Source: Nitrospirota bacterium
GTDB taxonomy: Bacteria > Nitrospirota > Thermodesulfovibrionia > Thermodesulfovibrionales > SM23-35
Assembly: GCA_029883145.1 (NCBI GenBank)
Contig: JAOUJR010000071.1
Span: forward strand, 1 to 8,292
Reading direction: 5' to 3'
DNA: 8,292 bases
The notes below the pieces were generated by a model. It ran no database searches. It had not been told where the DNA came from and saw only the letters and a list, made by a program, of their open reading frames with translations. Both the position numbers and the translations under genes were made by a program. Shown here one piece after another: positions 1 through 7,118 of this stretch (its first letter is position 1; each line of letters opens with the position of its first letter).

Positions 1-722
1 CCCTTCTCAGCATAGCTGACAAGATAGACAATGTATCTGCTTTCTTCTCGTTAGGGCTTATTCCTACAGGGTCAGAAGATCCATTCGCCTTGAGAAGACA
101 GGCACTTGGAATTATTGCGATACTATTAGACAAAGGCTACACCATCACTTTAACAGAAATCATTGATAACGCATTAGAAAACTTTTCAGACATAAATAAT
201 TCAAGTGCAGTGAAGGCAAACATGCTTCAATTTTTTGAACAGAGATTTGAACCTGTGTTTTCAGAACAGGGCTATAGTCTTGACCTTATACTGTCAATCC
301 TCGCTCTTTCTCTTGACATCCAACTAAATGATACAAAGGAAAGGCTCGATACTCTCCAGAAGTTTAAGGAGGACAAAGAGTATAATGATTTTCTGCTCGC
401 AATAAAACGCGTCCATAATATAATCCCTGAAGCAGAACTCCCTGAATTAAGGACAGACCTCCTGATAGAGGAATCTGAGAGGATGCTTAAAGAAAATCTT
501 GATTCTGTCAAGTATGTTCTCACAGGTCTCCTTGAGGATAAAAAGTACCATGATATAATCAAGCTTTTTTCTTCACTCACTGGCCCGATCAACCATTTCT
601 TCGACCATGTCCTGGTGATGGACAAGAGGGAAGAGATAAAACAGAACAGGCTGGTATTGCTCAAAGAGATATGGAGAACAGTTTCGGTACTTGCAGATTT
701 TTCGAAATTGTCAGCGAGTTAG
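1..722 (+). CDS. glyS: Glycyl-tRNA synthetase beta subunit, C-terminal part (5' end outside window)
   Basis: The frame is open from the first bases of the window, with about 239 residues visible before the TAG stop; the TTG at 90 is internal, not a start. The glyS signature PTGSEDPFALRR lies at residues 21-32 of the visible part. The C-terminal region carries a DALR-type anticodon-binding domain ending in DHVLVMD, NRLVLLKEI and ADFSKLS, as GlyS proteins usually do. In the alpha2beta2 enzyme, the beta subunit recognises and binds tRNA-Gly while the alpha subunit (GlyQ) holds the aminoacylation site; the complex is cytoplasmic. GlyS is normally about 690 residues, so roughly two thirds lie upstream, where glyQ would also be expected. 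No convincing terminator follows: the 73 bp to the next gene are AT-rich and hairpin-poor, so read-through into the transporter is possible. Confidence 0.95.
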   Translation, partial: LLSIADKIDNVSAFFSLGLIPTGSEDPFALRRQALGIIAILLDKGYTITLTEIIDNALENFSDINNSSAVKANMLQFFEQRFEPVFSEQGYSLDLILSILALSLDIQLNDTKERLDTLQKFKEDKEYNDFLLAIKRVHNIIPEAELPELRTDLLIEESERMLKENLDSVKYVLTGLLEDKKYHDIIKLFSSLTGPINHFFDHVLVMDKREEIKQNRLVLLKEIWRTVSVLADFSKLSAS

Positions 723-795
723 AGCCATCTATTCCCTTTTTCTCAATTAATACCTCCTGCGAAAATTAAACTTCATATTTAGTTAAAATAAATAA

Positions 796-2001
796 ATGGC
801 AAATACAGAAAGATTTCCAGCTTTATATTACAGGGACTTCAGACTCTTCTGGTTCGGCCAGCTCATTTCCCTGTCAGGCACATGGATGCAGTCTGTTGCG
901 CAGGGGTGGCTTGTCTACAGCCTCACAAAATCACCATTTTATCTCGGTCTGGTTGCGGCTGCAGGAACGCTTCCAATACTTTTATTTACCCTTTTTGGCG
1001 GCATTGCAGCAGACAGACTCAGAAAGAGGAGCCTTCTTTTAATAACCCAGGCCCTCTCAATTATGCCCGCTTTTCTTCTTGGTATCCTCACAGATATGAA
1101 TGTAATTACTGTATGGCAGGTTGCCCTGTTAGTAGCCATGCTCGGAACTGTCAATGCCTTTGACATACCTGCAAGGCAGGCTTTTTTTATTGAGCTTGTA
1201 GGAAAAGGACATCTTCTCAATGCGATTGCATTGAATTCAGCTGCATTCCATGGTGCGCGTATGATTGGGCCGGTTATCGCAGGTATCACCATTGCGTATA
1301 TTAGTCTCCCCGCATGTTTTTATCTTAATGCATTAAGCTTTTTTGCAACAATCATCGCACTTTCAAAGATGAAGACAAAGGGCGATATAAAAGGAGAGCC
1401 AAAAGGGCTCAAAAGAGAGCTTCTGGAGGGTATACAGTTTATAAAAGGTACACCAGAGATATACAGGATTATACTCATCATTGCTGCCTTCAGTCTCATA
1501 GGTCTTACCTATATAACCTTTCTTCCTGTATTCGCGGTAGAGGTTTTACATGCAGGTCCTGACGGGTTTGGATTCCTTGTCGGTGCTGCAGGGGCAGGTG
1601 CCTTATCAGCAGCACTGTTCCTCGCATATAGAGGCGATTTAAAAGAGAAAGTGAAATTCATGTCTTTATCAGCTCTCTGTTTTTCATTCTCACTTCTTGT
1701 CTTTTCATTATCAAAAGATTTTTATCTCTCGATGGTGACTTTAGTATGCGCAGGATGGGGCATAATGAGTTTCTTTGCAACTGCAAATAGCTTTATACAA
1801 CTGTCTGTGCCTGACAGCCTGAGAGGCAGGGTAATGAGTGTCTATACGCTTGTGTTTTTAGGCATCGCACCCATAGGTAATTCGCTCATCGGTATAGTAG
1901 CTGATGCTGTTGGAACAACAACTGCCGTCACAATCTCAGCCATAATCTGCATACTGACATCGGCCATCTTTTATGTAACATACTTGAAAAACAGACAATG
2001 A
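796..2001 (+). CDS. MFS transporter, EntS/MFS_3-like exporter
   Basis: This 401-residue protein is almost wholly hydrophobic, with about 12 predicted membrane helices. It starts with the family-typical stretch in which FRLFWFGQLIS leads into GTWMQ and QGWLVY (residues 15-41). The loop after helix 2 carries the MFS motif A variant GGIAADRLRKR (68-78), and a similar VPDSLRGRVMS loop lies late in the second half. FDIPARQAF in the first half is also typical of the MFS_3/EntS group. Such proteins are proton-driven inner-membrane exporters of siderophores, drugs or other small molecules; the substrate cannot be read from sequence. The ATG at 796 gives the expected short cytoplasmic N-terminus, but only A/T-rich sequence and no clear Shine-Dalgarno site precedes it. 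The tsaB frame begins 15 bp after the stop, so the two are probably co-transcribed, although a functional link is not evident. Confidence 0.9.
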   Translation: MANTERFPALYYRDFRLFWFGQLISLSGTWMQSVAQGWLVYSLTKSPFYLGLVAAAGTLPILLFTLFGGIAADRLRKRSLLLITQALSIMPAFLLGILTDMNVITVWQVALLVAMLGTVNAFDIPARQAFFIELVGKGHLLNAIALNSAAFHGARMIGPVIAGITIAYISLPACFYLNALSFFATIIALSKMKTKGDIKGEPKGLKRELLEGIQFIKGTPEIYRIILIIAAFSLIGLTYITFLPVFAVEVLHAGPDGFGFLVGAAGAGALSAALFLAYRGDLKEKVKFMSLSALCFSFSLLVFSLSKDFYLSMVTLVCAGWGIMSFFATANSFIQLSVPDSLRGRVMSVYTLVFLGIAPIGNSLIGIVADAVGTTTAVTISAIICILTSAIFYVTYLKNRQ

Positions 2002-2016
2002 TATATTAGGCTTTTA

Positions 2017-2718
2017 ATGATGAAAATCCTTGCAATAGATACATCAACAATGCTTGGGGGCATCGCGATTACTGATGATTCACTGGGTCTGATTGCCGAG
2101 GTGAGACTTAATGTGAAATCAACACATTCAGAAAGACTCATGACAGAAATAGATCATATCCTCAGACAGGCAGGGCTCACTCTGTCTGATATGGATGTTT
2201 TTGCAGTAGCTATCGGCCCCGGCTCTTTCACTGGACTGAGAATCGGGTTAAGTACTATAAAAGGTTTTTCTTATGCAACAGGAAAACCTATCGTTTCTGT
2301 GCCAACCCTTGAGGCTCTTGCCTGGAATTTCTCTTATTCCAGATATCCTGTATGCACCATGCTCGATGCGAGAAAAAAAGAAATCTATGCTGCATTGTTT
2401 AAATGGGATAATAATGGTTTTGTAAGATTAATCGATGAGGTTTCGACAAAAGTAAAAGAGTTTTTAGGAAATGTGAAACTTCTTACAAATGAATTTGTCA
2501 TCTTTACAGGCGAAGGCTCACTTCTTTACAGAGATAAAATAATTGAGGGCATGGGTGGAAAGGCTATCATTGCACCCCATGAGAAAATAATACCTTCTCC
2601 TGCGAATGTAGCCTTCCTTGGATTACAGAAAGCAAGAGAAGGGAATTTTTCTGAGCCCATAAGCCTTGTTCCGTTTTACATAAGGAGATCAGAGGCTGAG
2701 ATAAAAAGGGATGGCTGA
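2017..2718 (+). CDS. tsaB: tRNA threonylcarbamoyladenosine biosynthesis protein TsaB (YeaZ)
   Basis: The 233-residue product opens with MMKILAIDTST, the first strand and phosphate-loop region of an ASKHA (actin/Hsp70-like) fold. It continues with AIGPGSFTGLRIGLSTIKG and SVPTLEALA, both diagnostic of TsaB. TsaB dimerises with TsaD and, with TsaE, transfers the threonylcarbamoyl group made by TsaC onto A37 of ANN-decoding tRNAs (t6A). It is a scaffold rather than the catalytic subunit and lacks the TsaD metal-binding histidines. Length is normal for the family. Two tandem ATGs (2017 and 2020) are available. The second gives the usual MKILAIDTS start; neither has a strong ribosome-binding site, with only TTAGG nearby. 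The last 8 bp overlap rimI, a common tsaB-rimI arrangement implying translational coupling. Confidence 0.95.
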   Translation: MMKILAIDTSTMLGGIAITDDSLGLIAEVRLNVKSTHSERLMTEIDHILRQAGLTLSDMDVFAVAIGPGSFTGLRIGLSTIKGFSYATGKPIVSVPTLEALAWNFSYSRYPVCTMLDARKKEIYAALFKWDNNGFVRLIDEVSTKVKEFLGNVKLLTNEFVIFTGEGSLLYRDKIIEGMGGKAIIAPHEKIIPSPANVAFLGLQKAREGNFSEPISLVPFYIRRSEAEIKRDG

Positions 2719-3154
2719 GGTATTTATACGAGACATGAATGAGCCTGACCTCCCTGCGGTCTTAGAGATTGAACACATATCATTCACCATTCCCTGGTCA
2801 ATAGACTCCTTTATTCACGAACTCCGCAATCAATACTCCATAACAAAAGTTGCTGTTATTGAAGATAATGTAATCGGCTACATATGTGCACACCATATAA
2901 TCGATGAAAGCCATATCCTGAACCTTGCAGTCCATCCTGACTTCAGAAGGTGCGGTATTGCAACGAAGCTGGTAAAAGAAGTTCTTGATGAATTAGAAGG
3001 GAAAGGTTGCAGGTTCATATACCTCGAAGTCAGGGTCTCAAATCTTGTTGCCAGAAATTTTTATGCACGTCTCGGGTTTAAGGAAGTTGGTGTGAGAAGG
3101 AACTACTACACCTCACCAAGGGAAGACGCAATCATAATGATGCGTGAACCCTGA
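2711..3154 (+). CDS. rimI: Ribosomal-protein-alanine N-acetyltransferase RimI (GNAT)
   Basis: This 147-residue single-domain GNAT protein has the order expected for RimI: FIRDMNEPDLPAVLEIE at the N-terminus, IPW around residues 27-29, and the acetyl-CoA pyrophosphate-binding loop RRCGIAT at 79-85. LEVRVSN follows near 105-111, then FYARLGF at 117-123. Glu106 and Tyr118 correspond by spacing to the general base and acid (E103 and Y115) of Salmonella RimI. The C-terminal RNYYTSPREDAIIM is also characteristic. RimI acetylates the N-terminal alanine of ribosomal protein S18; many homologues have broader specificity. The ATG at 2711 lies inside tsaB, directly after AAAAAGGG, which is too close for an ideal Shine-Dalgarno site, so coupling to tsaB termination is likely. 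The stop abuts the stop of the opposing amrS with no bases between. Confidence 0.93.
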   Translation: MAEVFIRDMNEPDLPAVLEIEHISFTIPWSIDSFIHELRNQYSITKVAVIEDNVIGYICAHHIIDESHILNLAVHPDFRRCGIATKLVKEVLDELEGKGCRFIYLEVRVSNLVARNFYARLGFKEVGVRRNYYTSPREDAIIMMREP

Positions 3155-4165
3155 TTATTTCCACACCCCTTTAATCTCTGTAGCACATTTTGAGCATCTT
3201 CCATCCTTAATTCTGTTTTCGATAATGCTGAAACCAAATCGTTTGATAAGAAGTTCTTTACAAGACGGACAGTAAGTGTTCTCTCCGCCCTCTCCTGGCA
3301 CATTGCCTTCATACACATGGTTAAGGCCCGCCTCAAAACCGATCTCTCTTGCCCTTCGCAAAGTCTTCACAGGTGTTCTCGGTTTATCAGTTAATTTATA
3401 GGTTGGATAAAACTGTGACACATGCCAGGGCATGAAAGGATCAACAGAATTTATAAACTCTGCAATATTCCTCAGGTCTTCCTCAGAATCATTATGGTCA
3501 GGAATGATGAGCGTGGTGACCTCAACCCACACCCCGAGTTCCTTCATAAGCTTTATTGTCTCCTGTACAGGTTCGAGTCTCCCACCACACATCTTCTTAT
3601 AGTGATCCGCATTGCCTTTCAGGTCTATATTGTTCCCGTCAAGATAAGGAGCAATAGCTCTTGTTGCCTCAGGGCCTGTATATCCATTACTCACAAAGAC
3701 ATTCTTTATCCCTTTTTCATGTGCAAGCCTTGCACAATCATAAGCAAACTCGAAGAATATGGTCGGTTCGGTATAGGTATAAGAAATGCTTTTGCATCCA
3801 TTCTGTTCCGCTGCCTTTACTATATCTTCAGGTGAAACAATCTGTCCGGGGATGTCACCTCCATGTTCCTTTGGATACTGTGCTATCTCAAAATTCTGGC
3901 AATGTAAACAGTGGAAATTACACCCCACAGTTGCAATAGAAATGGAGGTTGAACCTGGAAGGAAGTGAAAGAGAGGCTTCTTCTCGATAGGGTCAATGTT
4001 GAAGGAGATAACCTTGCCATAGACGAGGCTATATAACGTGCCCTCTCTGTTTTCACGCACAAAACAGATGCCTCTTTTCCCCTCCTTGATTATACAGTGA
4101 TGTGCACAGAGGAAGCACTGCACTTCCTTCTCATCACGTTTCTCATAAAACATTGCCTCTTTCAT
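3155..4165 (-). CDS. amrS: AmmeMemoRadiSam system radical SAM enzyme (AmrS-like)
   Basis: This 336-residue radical SAM protein has the cluster motif GCNFHCLHCQN, with Cys82, Cys86 and Cys89 (C-x3-C-x2-C) to bind the [4Fe-4S] cluster that cleaves S-adenosylmethionine. An N-terminal cysteine module (Cys17, Cys20, Cys24, Cys34) and the block DPIEKKPLFHFLPG match the family seen with AMMECR1 and Memo proteins, distantly related to pyruvate-formate-lyase activases. A C-terminal four-cysteine knuckle (Cys299/302 and Cys324/327) probably binds zinc or iron. The family's exact reaction is unsettled. Neither AMMECR1 nor Memo is encoded in this window, so partners, if present, are elsewhere. ATG 4165 starts the frame. 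ATG 4153 (residue 5) is an alternative with AAAGAGG just upstream, though only a couple of bases away. The gene is convergent with rimI and shares no terminator space with it. Confidence 0.9.
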   Translation of the reverse strand: MKEAMFYEKRDEKEVQCFLCAHHCIIKEGKRGICFVRENREGTLYSLVYGKVISFNIDPIEKKPLFHFLPGSTSISIATVGCNFHCLHCQNFEIAQYPKEHGGDIPGQIVSPEDIVKAAEQNGCKSISYTYTEPTIFFEFAYDCARLAHEKGIKNVFVSNGYTGPEATRAIAPYLDGNNIDLKGNADHYKKMCGGRLEPVQETIKLMKELGVWVEVTTLIIPDHNDSEEDLRNIAEFINSVDPFMPWHVSQFYPTYKLTDKPRTPVKTLRRAREIGFEAGLNHVYEGNVPGEGGENTYCPSCKELLIKRFGFSIIENRIKDGRCSKCATEIKGVWK

Positions 4166-4171
4166 AAAAAT

Positions 4172-4216
4172 ATTATATCATTTTTCGAAATAACTGGATA
4201 ATATCACCATATTATA
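4172..4216 (-). promoter_or_regulatory. Candidate amrS promoter region with two TATAAT hexamers
   Basis: On the minus strand, perfect TATAAT boxes occur at 4172-4177 and 4211-4216. The first lies 6 bases before the amrS ATG at 4165. A transcript from it would start at about that codon, giving a leaderless mRNA or favouring the internal ATG at 4153. The second would give a leader of about 40 bases without a good Shine-Dalgarno site. No convincing -35 box is seen for either; the best is TTATCC, 18 bp upstream of the first. The region is AT-rich, so chance matches are possible. Confidence 0.35.
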
Positions 4217-4222
4217 AAAACA

Positions 4223-4332
4223 ATGGAAGCATCCAAAATTTAGGCTCACTGTGGTTTTTGAGGAGATGTCCTTGAACGGACATCTCCTCCCTCTTATTTC
4301 TATCCTCAGGCCTAATTTCTGGGTGCTTTCAT
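4223..4332. repeat. 110-bp nested inverted-repeat element (MITE-like or structured RNA)
   Basis: The outer arms, 4223-4246 and 4309-4332, pair over 24 positions with 19 Watson-Crick pairs, 3 G-T pairs and 2 mismatches. Nested inside is a perfect 12-bp stem, GAGGAGATGTCC (4260-4271) with GGACATCTCCTC (4278-4289), closing a 6-base TTGAAC loop. No open frame uses the element. It fills most of the gap between the divergently transcribed amrS and vapB. Neither side has a proper T-tract directly after the stem, so a simple terminator is unlikely. The two-arm-plus-hairpin layout suits a small non-autonomous mobile element or a structured transcript; no copy elsewhere in the window supports either choice. 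ATAAA occurs on both flanks (4214-4218 and 4331-4335), but this is too simple to call a target duplication. Confidence 0.6.
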
Positions 4333-4346
4333 AAAGACATAACCAC

Positions 4347-4376
4347 TTGATTTTTTATTACACATTGAGATATGAT
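4347..4376 (+). promoter_or_regulatory. Candidate sigma-70-type promoter for vapBC
   Basis: TTGATT (4347-4352) and TATGAT (4371-4376, 5 of 6 to consensus) are separated by 18 bp. The predicted start near 4383 would leave a very short leader that begins around the AGGAG ribosome-binding site. VapB-type antitoxins usually repress their own promoter, but no clear operator palindrome is visible here. Confidence 0.4.
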
Positions 4377-4381
4377 GTTAT

Positions 4382-4386
4382 AGGAG
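4382..4386 (+). promoter_or_regulatory. Ribosome-binding site fixing the vapB start
   Basis: AGGAG lies 8 bases before the ATG at 4395. It selects that codon over the in-frame TTG at 4347, which has no such site and would add 16 residues outside the ribbon-helix-helix domain. Confidence 0.7.
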
Positions 4387-4394
4387 ATGATGTA

Positions 4395-4613
4395 ATGCAC
4401 AGGACACAAGTTATGTTTGAAGAAAAACATTATCAGTTCCTGAAAAAGCTCTCAGAGCAGGGAAACAAAAGTATCTCTCAAATACTGAGGGAGATAATAG
4501 ACAGTTATGCGGCAAAGACCGGCGCCTTTTCCCTTTCATCAATAGCAGGAATCGCAGAAGACCAGGAGGCTTATGGTAGAAACCATGACAGGTGGCTCTA
4601 CAAGAAGAAATGA
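4395..4613 (+). CDS. vapB: VapB/CopG-type ribbon-helix-helix antitoxin
   Basis: This 72-residue protein, read from the ATG with a good ribosome-binding site, has a ribbon-helix-helix pattern. A short strand (about residues 3-8, RTQVMF) is followed by helix A (10-21, EKHYQFLKKLSE) and a serine-led helix B (26-38, SISQILREIIDSY). In such proteins two chains pair through the strand, which inserts into the major groove of DNA. The C-terminal tail with AGIAED and NHDRWLY resembles the toxin-wrapping tails of CopG/VapB antitoxins, which occupy the PIN-domain active site. Its TGA stop overlaps the vapC ATG (ATGA), so antitoxin and toxin translation are coupled. It should neutralise the downstream nuclease and autoregulate the operon. 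Sequence alone does not fix the VapB subfamily. Confidence 0.85.
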   Translation: MHRTQVMFEEKHYQFLKKLSEQGNKSISQILREIIDSYAAKTGAFSLSSIAGIAEDQEAYGRNHDRWLYKKK

Positions 4614-5005
4614 GAGAAAAAATTTTCTTCGATACAAGTGCAATCTATGCTTATATCAACCTTAAAGATCCTGATCATAAAGCGATAAAGAGTTTTTTGG
4701 GTAATTTCAAGGGTAAACTTGTCATTACAAATTATATATTTGATGAAATTATCACTCTGATTATCTCACGTCTCGGTCATAAAACAGCAGTTTTTGTAGG
4801 TAACGTTCTTCTTAACTCTCCTCAAATCGAAAAGATTTGGGTTACGCAAACTGATGAGAAAGAAGCATGGGCGCTGTTTTCTGTGCGTGTGGATAAGGAA
4901 TATAGCTTTACCGATTGTATCAGTTTTATTGTAATGCGGAAATATAACATCAAAAAATACCTTGCTCTTGATGAGCATTTCAAACAGGAAGGCTTTGAGG
5001 GTTAA
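4610..5005 (+). CDS. vapC: VapC-type PIN-domain ribonuclease toxin
   Basis: The 131-residue product is a single PIN domain with all expected acidic residues: Asp8 in FFDTSAIYAY, Glu46 in TNYIFDEI, Asp102 in SFTDCISF and Asp121 in LALDEHF. These coordinate Mg or Mn for RNA cleavage; known VapC toxins cut initiator tRNA, other tRNAs or rRNA, and the target here cannot be read. The ATG at 4610 overlaps the vapB stop by 4 bp and starts just ahead of the first PIN strand. A GTG at 4592 would add six residues and lengthen the overlap, with no better ribosome-binding site. Length and motif completeness suggest an intact, potentially active toxin. The gap to lepA is 72 bp with no clear terminator, so vapBC transcripts might enter lepA. 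Confidence 0.9.
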   Translation: MREKIFFDTSAIYAYINLKDPDHKAIKSFLGNFKGKLVITNYIFDEIITLIISRLGHKTAVFVGNVLLNSPQIEKIWVTQTDEKEAWALFSVRVDKEYSFTDCISFIVMRKYNIKKYLALDEHFKQEGFEG

Positions 5006-5077
5006 ATCCACACCTGCGGCTAACTGGATATACTCTATCATCTTTCATTGAAATTATTAAGTATGGCTTTATAGAAT

Positions 5078-6865
5078 ATGCCCAAAAATATACGTAATTT
5101 TTCCATCATCGCTCATATAGACCATGGGAAGTCTACACTTGCAGACAGACTCCTTGAGTATACTGGTGCCTTGAGTGCAAAGGAGATGACTGAGCAGGTT
5201 CTGGATTCAATGGACCTCGAGAGAGAGAGAGGCATTACCATCAAGGCACATGCAGTAAGGCTTCTCTATAAAGCAGATGACGGTAAAGATTACATCCTTA
5301 ACCTTATAGATACTCCGGGACATGTTGACTTCTCCTATGAGGTCTCAAGAAGTCTTGCCTCTTGCGAAGGAGCACTCCTTGTGGTTGACGCATCACAGGG
5401 CGTTGAGGCACAGACACTCGCAAATGCTTACCTCGCAATAGAGCATAATCTTGAAATCATCCCTGTGATAAACAAGATAGATTTGCCAAGTGCCTATCCT
5501 GAAAAAACAAAAGAACAGATAGAAGATGCAATCGGGATTGATTGCTCTGATGCCATCCTTGCCAGCGCAAAGGAAGGAATAGGCACTAAAGAAATTCTTG
5601 AGATGATAGTAACAAAGATTCCTTCTCCAGGAGGAGATGATAATAAGCCTTTGAAGGCTTTGATTTTTGACTCATGGTTCGATAATTATCAGGGCGTGAT
5701 TGTTCTTGTGAGAGTATTTGACGGGAAGGTAAAAGCAGGAAAAAAAATCAAACCGATGGCAACAGGAAGTGTGTTTGAAGTATCCCAGGTAGGAATTTTT
5801 TCACCCAAAATGGAGCCTGTTGAGAGCCTTTCCTCAGGAGAAGTCGGCTATATAATAGCAAGCATTAAAAGTGTTACTGATACAAAAATAGGCGACACGA
5901 TAACTGATGCGGATAACTCCGCTCAAGAGCCTTGTCCGGGCTATAAAGATATAAAACCAATGGTCTTCTGCGGCCTCTATCCAACAACGCCACATCACTA
6001 TGAAAATCTAAGGGATGCCCTCAATAAGTTAAGACTTAATGATTCTTCTTTCATTTATGAGCCAGAGACATCTTTAGCACTCGGTTTTGGATTCAGGTGC
6101 GGTTTCTTGGGACTGCTCCATATGGAGATTATAAAGGAAAGGCTTGAACGGGAATTCAGCCTGTCACTTTTAAGTACTGCACCAACAGTTGTGTACAGGG
6201 TCACAAAAACAAACAGAGAAATTCTCTATCTTGAAAACCCTTCACTGCTGCCTGAAAAATATGAGACTATAGAAGAACCCTTTGTAGTTGCGACTATCTT
6301 TGCACCCAAGGATTTTATAGGTCCCATTCTTGATCTGTGTCAGGAAAAAAGAGGCGTACAAAAAAGTTTTTCTTTCATTGGAAAAGACAGGATAAAGGTT
6401 GAGTACGAACTTCCCCTCAATGAGATACTCTGGGACTTTTATGACAGATTAAAATCTCTCTCAAAAGGCTATGCTTCGATGGACTACGAGTTTCTCGGAT
6501 ACAGGGAATCAGACCTTGTGAAACTCAACATACTCCTGAATGGAGAAGTTGTTGATGCGCTTTCTCTGATCGTTCATAAAGACAAGGCTTATTATAAAGG
6601 CCGCGAGCTGACAGAAAAACTCAAAGAAATTATACCGAGACAGATGTTTGAGGTTTTAATACAGGCTGCAATCGGCAATAAAATTATAGCGAGGGAAAGC
6701 GTAAGAGCACTCAGGAAGGATGTCATTGCCAAGTGTTATGGTGGCGATATAACACGGAAGAGAAAACTGCTCGAAAAACAGAAAGAAGGCAAGAAAAGAA
6801 TGAAACAGGTCGGAAAGGTCGAATTGCCACAGGAGGCTTTTCTCGCAGTTTTGAAGGTGAAGTAA
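5078..6865 (+). CDS. lepA: Elongation factor 4 (LepA), back-translocating ribosomal GTPase
   Basis: The 595-residue protein is full length for EF-4. The GTPase motifs are intact: AHIDHGKS (12-19), the switch I stretch RERGITI (49-55), DTPGH (78-82) and NKID (132-135). The middle contains the beta-barrel and EF-G-like domains ([16 protein letters not shown], then [15 protein letters not shown]), and the LepA-specific basic C-terminal domain closes it with [19 protein letters not shown] and [11 protein letters not shown]. LepA binds the ribosome and influences initiation and translocation, especially under ionic or cold stress. The ATG gives the canonical [17 protein letters not shown] start, but no good Shine-Dalgarno site precedes it. 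The TTGAAA at 5048 and TAGAAT at 5072 are placed so that a transcript would begin inside the gene, so they are not its promoter. The TAA stop is part of the attC-like hairpin. Confidence 0.98.
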   Translation: MPKNIRNFSIIAHIDHGKSTLADRLLEYTGALSAKEMTEQVLDSMDLERERGITIKAHAVRLLYKADDGKDYILNLIDTPGHVDFSYEVSRSLASCEGALLVVDASQGVEAQTLANAYLAIEHNLEIIPVINKIDLPSAYPEKTKEQIEDAIGIDCSDAILASAKEGIGTKEILEMIVTKIPSPGGDDNKPLKALIFDSWFDNYQGVIVLVRVFDGKVKAGKKIKPMATGSVFEVSQVGIFSPKMEPVESLSSGEVGYIIASIKSVTDTKIGDTITDADNSAQEPCPGYKDIKPMVFCGLYPTTPHHYENLRDALNKLRLNDSSFIYEPETSLALGFGFRCGFLGLLHMEIIKERLEREFSLSLLSTAPTVVYRVTKTNREILYLENPSLLPEKYETIEEPFVVATIFAPKDFIGPILDLCQEKRGVQKSFSFIGKDRIKVEYELPLNEILWDFYDRLKSLSKGYASMDYEFLGYRESDLVKLNILLNGEVVDALSLIVHKDKAYYKGRELTEKLKEIIPRQMFEVLIQAAIGNKIIARESVRALRKDVIAKCYGGDITRKRKLLEKQKEGKKRMKQVGKVELPQEAFLAVLKVK

Positions 6866-6917
6866 CGCCTGAACTGTGCGGCGGCTATCAGCCATCCGCA
6901 CAAGTGATTCGTTAGGC
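6863..6917 (-). other. attC-like recombination site at the lepA stop codon (may double as a terminator)
   Basis: Read on the minus strand, the order is GCCTAAC (a perfect RYYYAAC box), spacer GAATC, arm ACTTGTGCGG, a small inner stem GGCT/AGCC, arm CCGCACAGT, a 6-base spacer and GTTACTT. The two arms pair exactly except for one extra base in the left arm, which matches the conserved extrahelical base of integron attC sites. The end boxes pair as TAAC/GTTA. The last six bases of the right box differ from GTTRRRY, and in an integrated cassette those bases belong to the neighbouring DNA, here the end of lepA. An alternative fold, GCCT(G)AAC with GTTAGGC followed on the plus strand by ATTTGTTTTTT, could instead act as the lepA terminator. 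Confidence 0.5.
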
Positions 6918-7118
6918 ATTTGTTTTTTCCATTTGTAGAAAAGATACTTCTGAAATACCTGCTTTTTCCTTCGCATGTTCAATAGTCATGTTTACAAGAT
7001 TGCCCTTTTCATCCAGGTCGATGTAGAGGTTTTCTGATATTTCTTTTGTTTCAACGACAGGAACATTTGAAAATTCAATCAACGCTGTATCTGTGTCTGA
7101 GAAATACCGAATTTTCAT
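6912..7118 (-). CDS. DUF2283 domain protein, putative antitoxin of a two-gene module
   Basis: The 68-residue product has the DUF2283 pattern: MKIRYFSDTDTALIEF at the start, then VVETKEISENLYIDLDEKGNLV and the hydrophobic segment MTIEHAKEKAG. The family forms a small beta-rich fold; its function is not established, but it is often found in two-gene operons with small RelE/BrnT-like or DUF4258-like proteins. Its ATG overlaps the upstream gene's stop by 4 bp (ATGA), and a strong AAGGAGG site lies 7 bases ahead, so the second gene may be translated more strongly than the first, as is usual for antitoxins. The TAA stop falls inside the GCCTAAC box of the attC-like site. Antitoxin function is inferred from size and context only. 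Confidence 0.8.
   Translation of the reverse strand: MKIRYFSDTDTALIEFSNVPVVETKEISENLYIDLDEKGNLVNMTIEHAKEKAGISEVSFLQMEKTNA

Noticed and set aside
272..664. Long minus-strand open frame inside glyS
   Set aside because: It is antisense to a clearly conserved GlyS domain, is serine/arginine-rich, has no recognisable motif and no ribosome-binding context.
3422..3968. Overlapping plus-strand open frames opposite amrS
   Set aside because: The minus-strand radical SAM protein is unambiguous over the whole stretch; the plus-strand translations have shadow-like composition and no family pattern.
4260..4289. Perfect 12-bp hairpin as an intrinsic terminator
   Set aside because: No T-run directly follows the stem on either strand, and the stem lies upstream of both flanking genes rather than downstream.
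5021..5030. TAACTGGATA, also at 4191-4200, as a repeat flanking vapBC
   Set aside because: Only 10 bp are shared, with no extension or symmetry; this is too short in AT-rich DNA to treat as an attachment or target duplication.
4766..5041. Minus-strand open frame opposite vapC
   Set aside because: It is antisense to a complete PIN domain with all catalytic acids; nothing in its translation resembles a known protein.
5048..5077. TTGAAA/TAGAAT pair as a lepA promoter
   Set aside because: The spacing is tolerable, but the implied transcription start would fall inside the lepA coding sequence, downstream of the conserved start codon.
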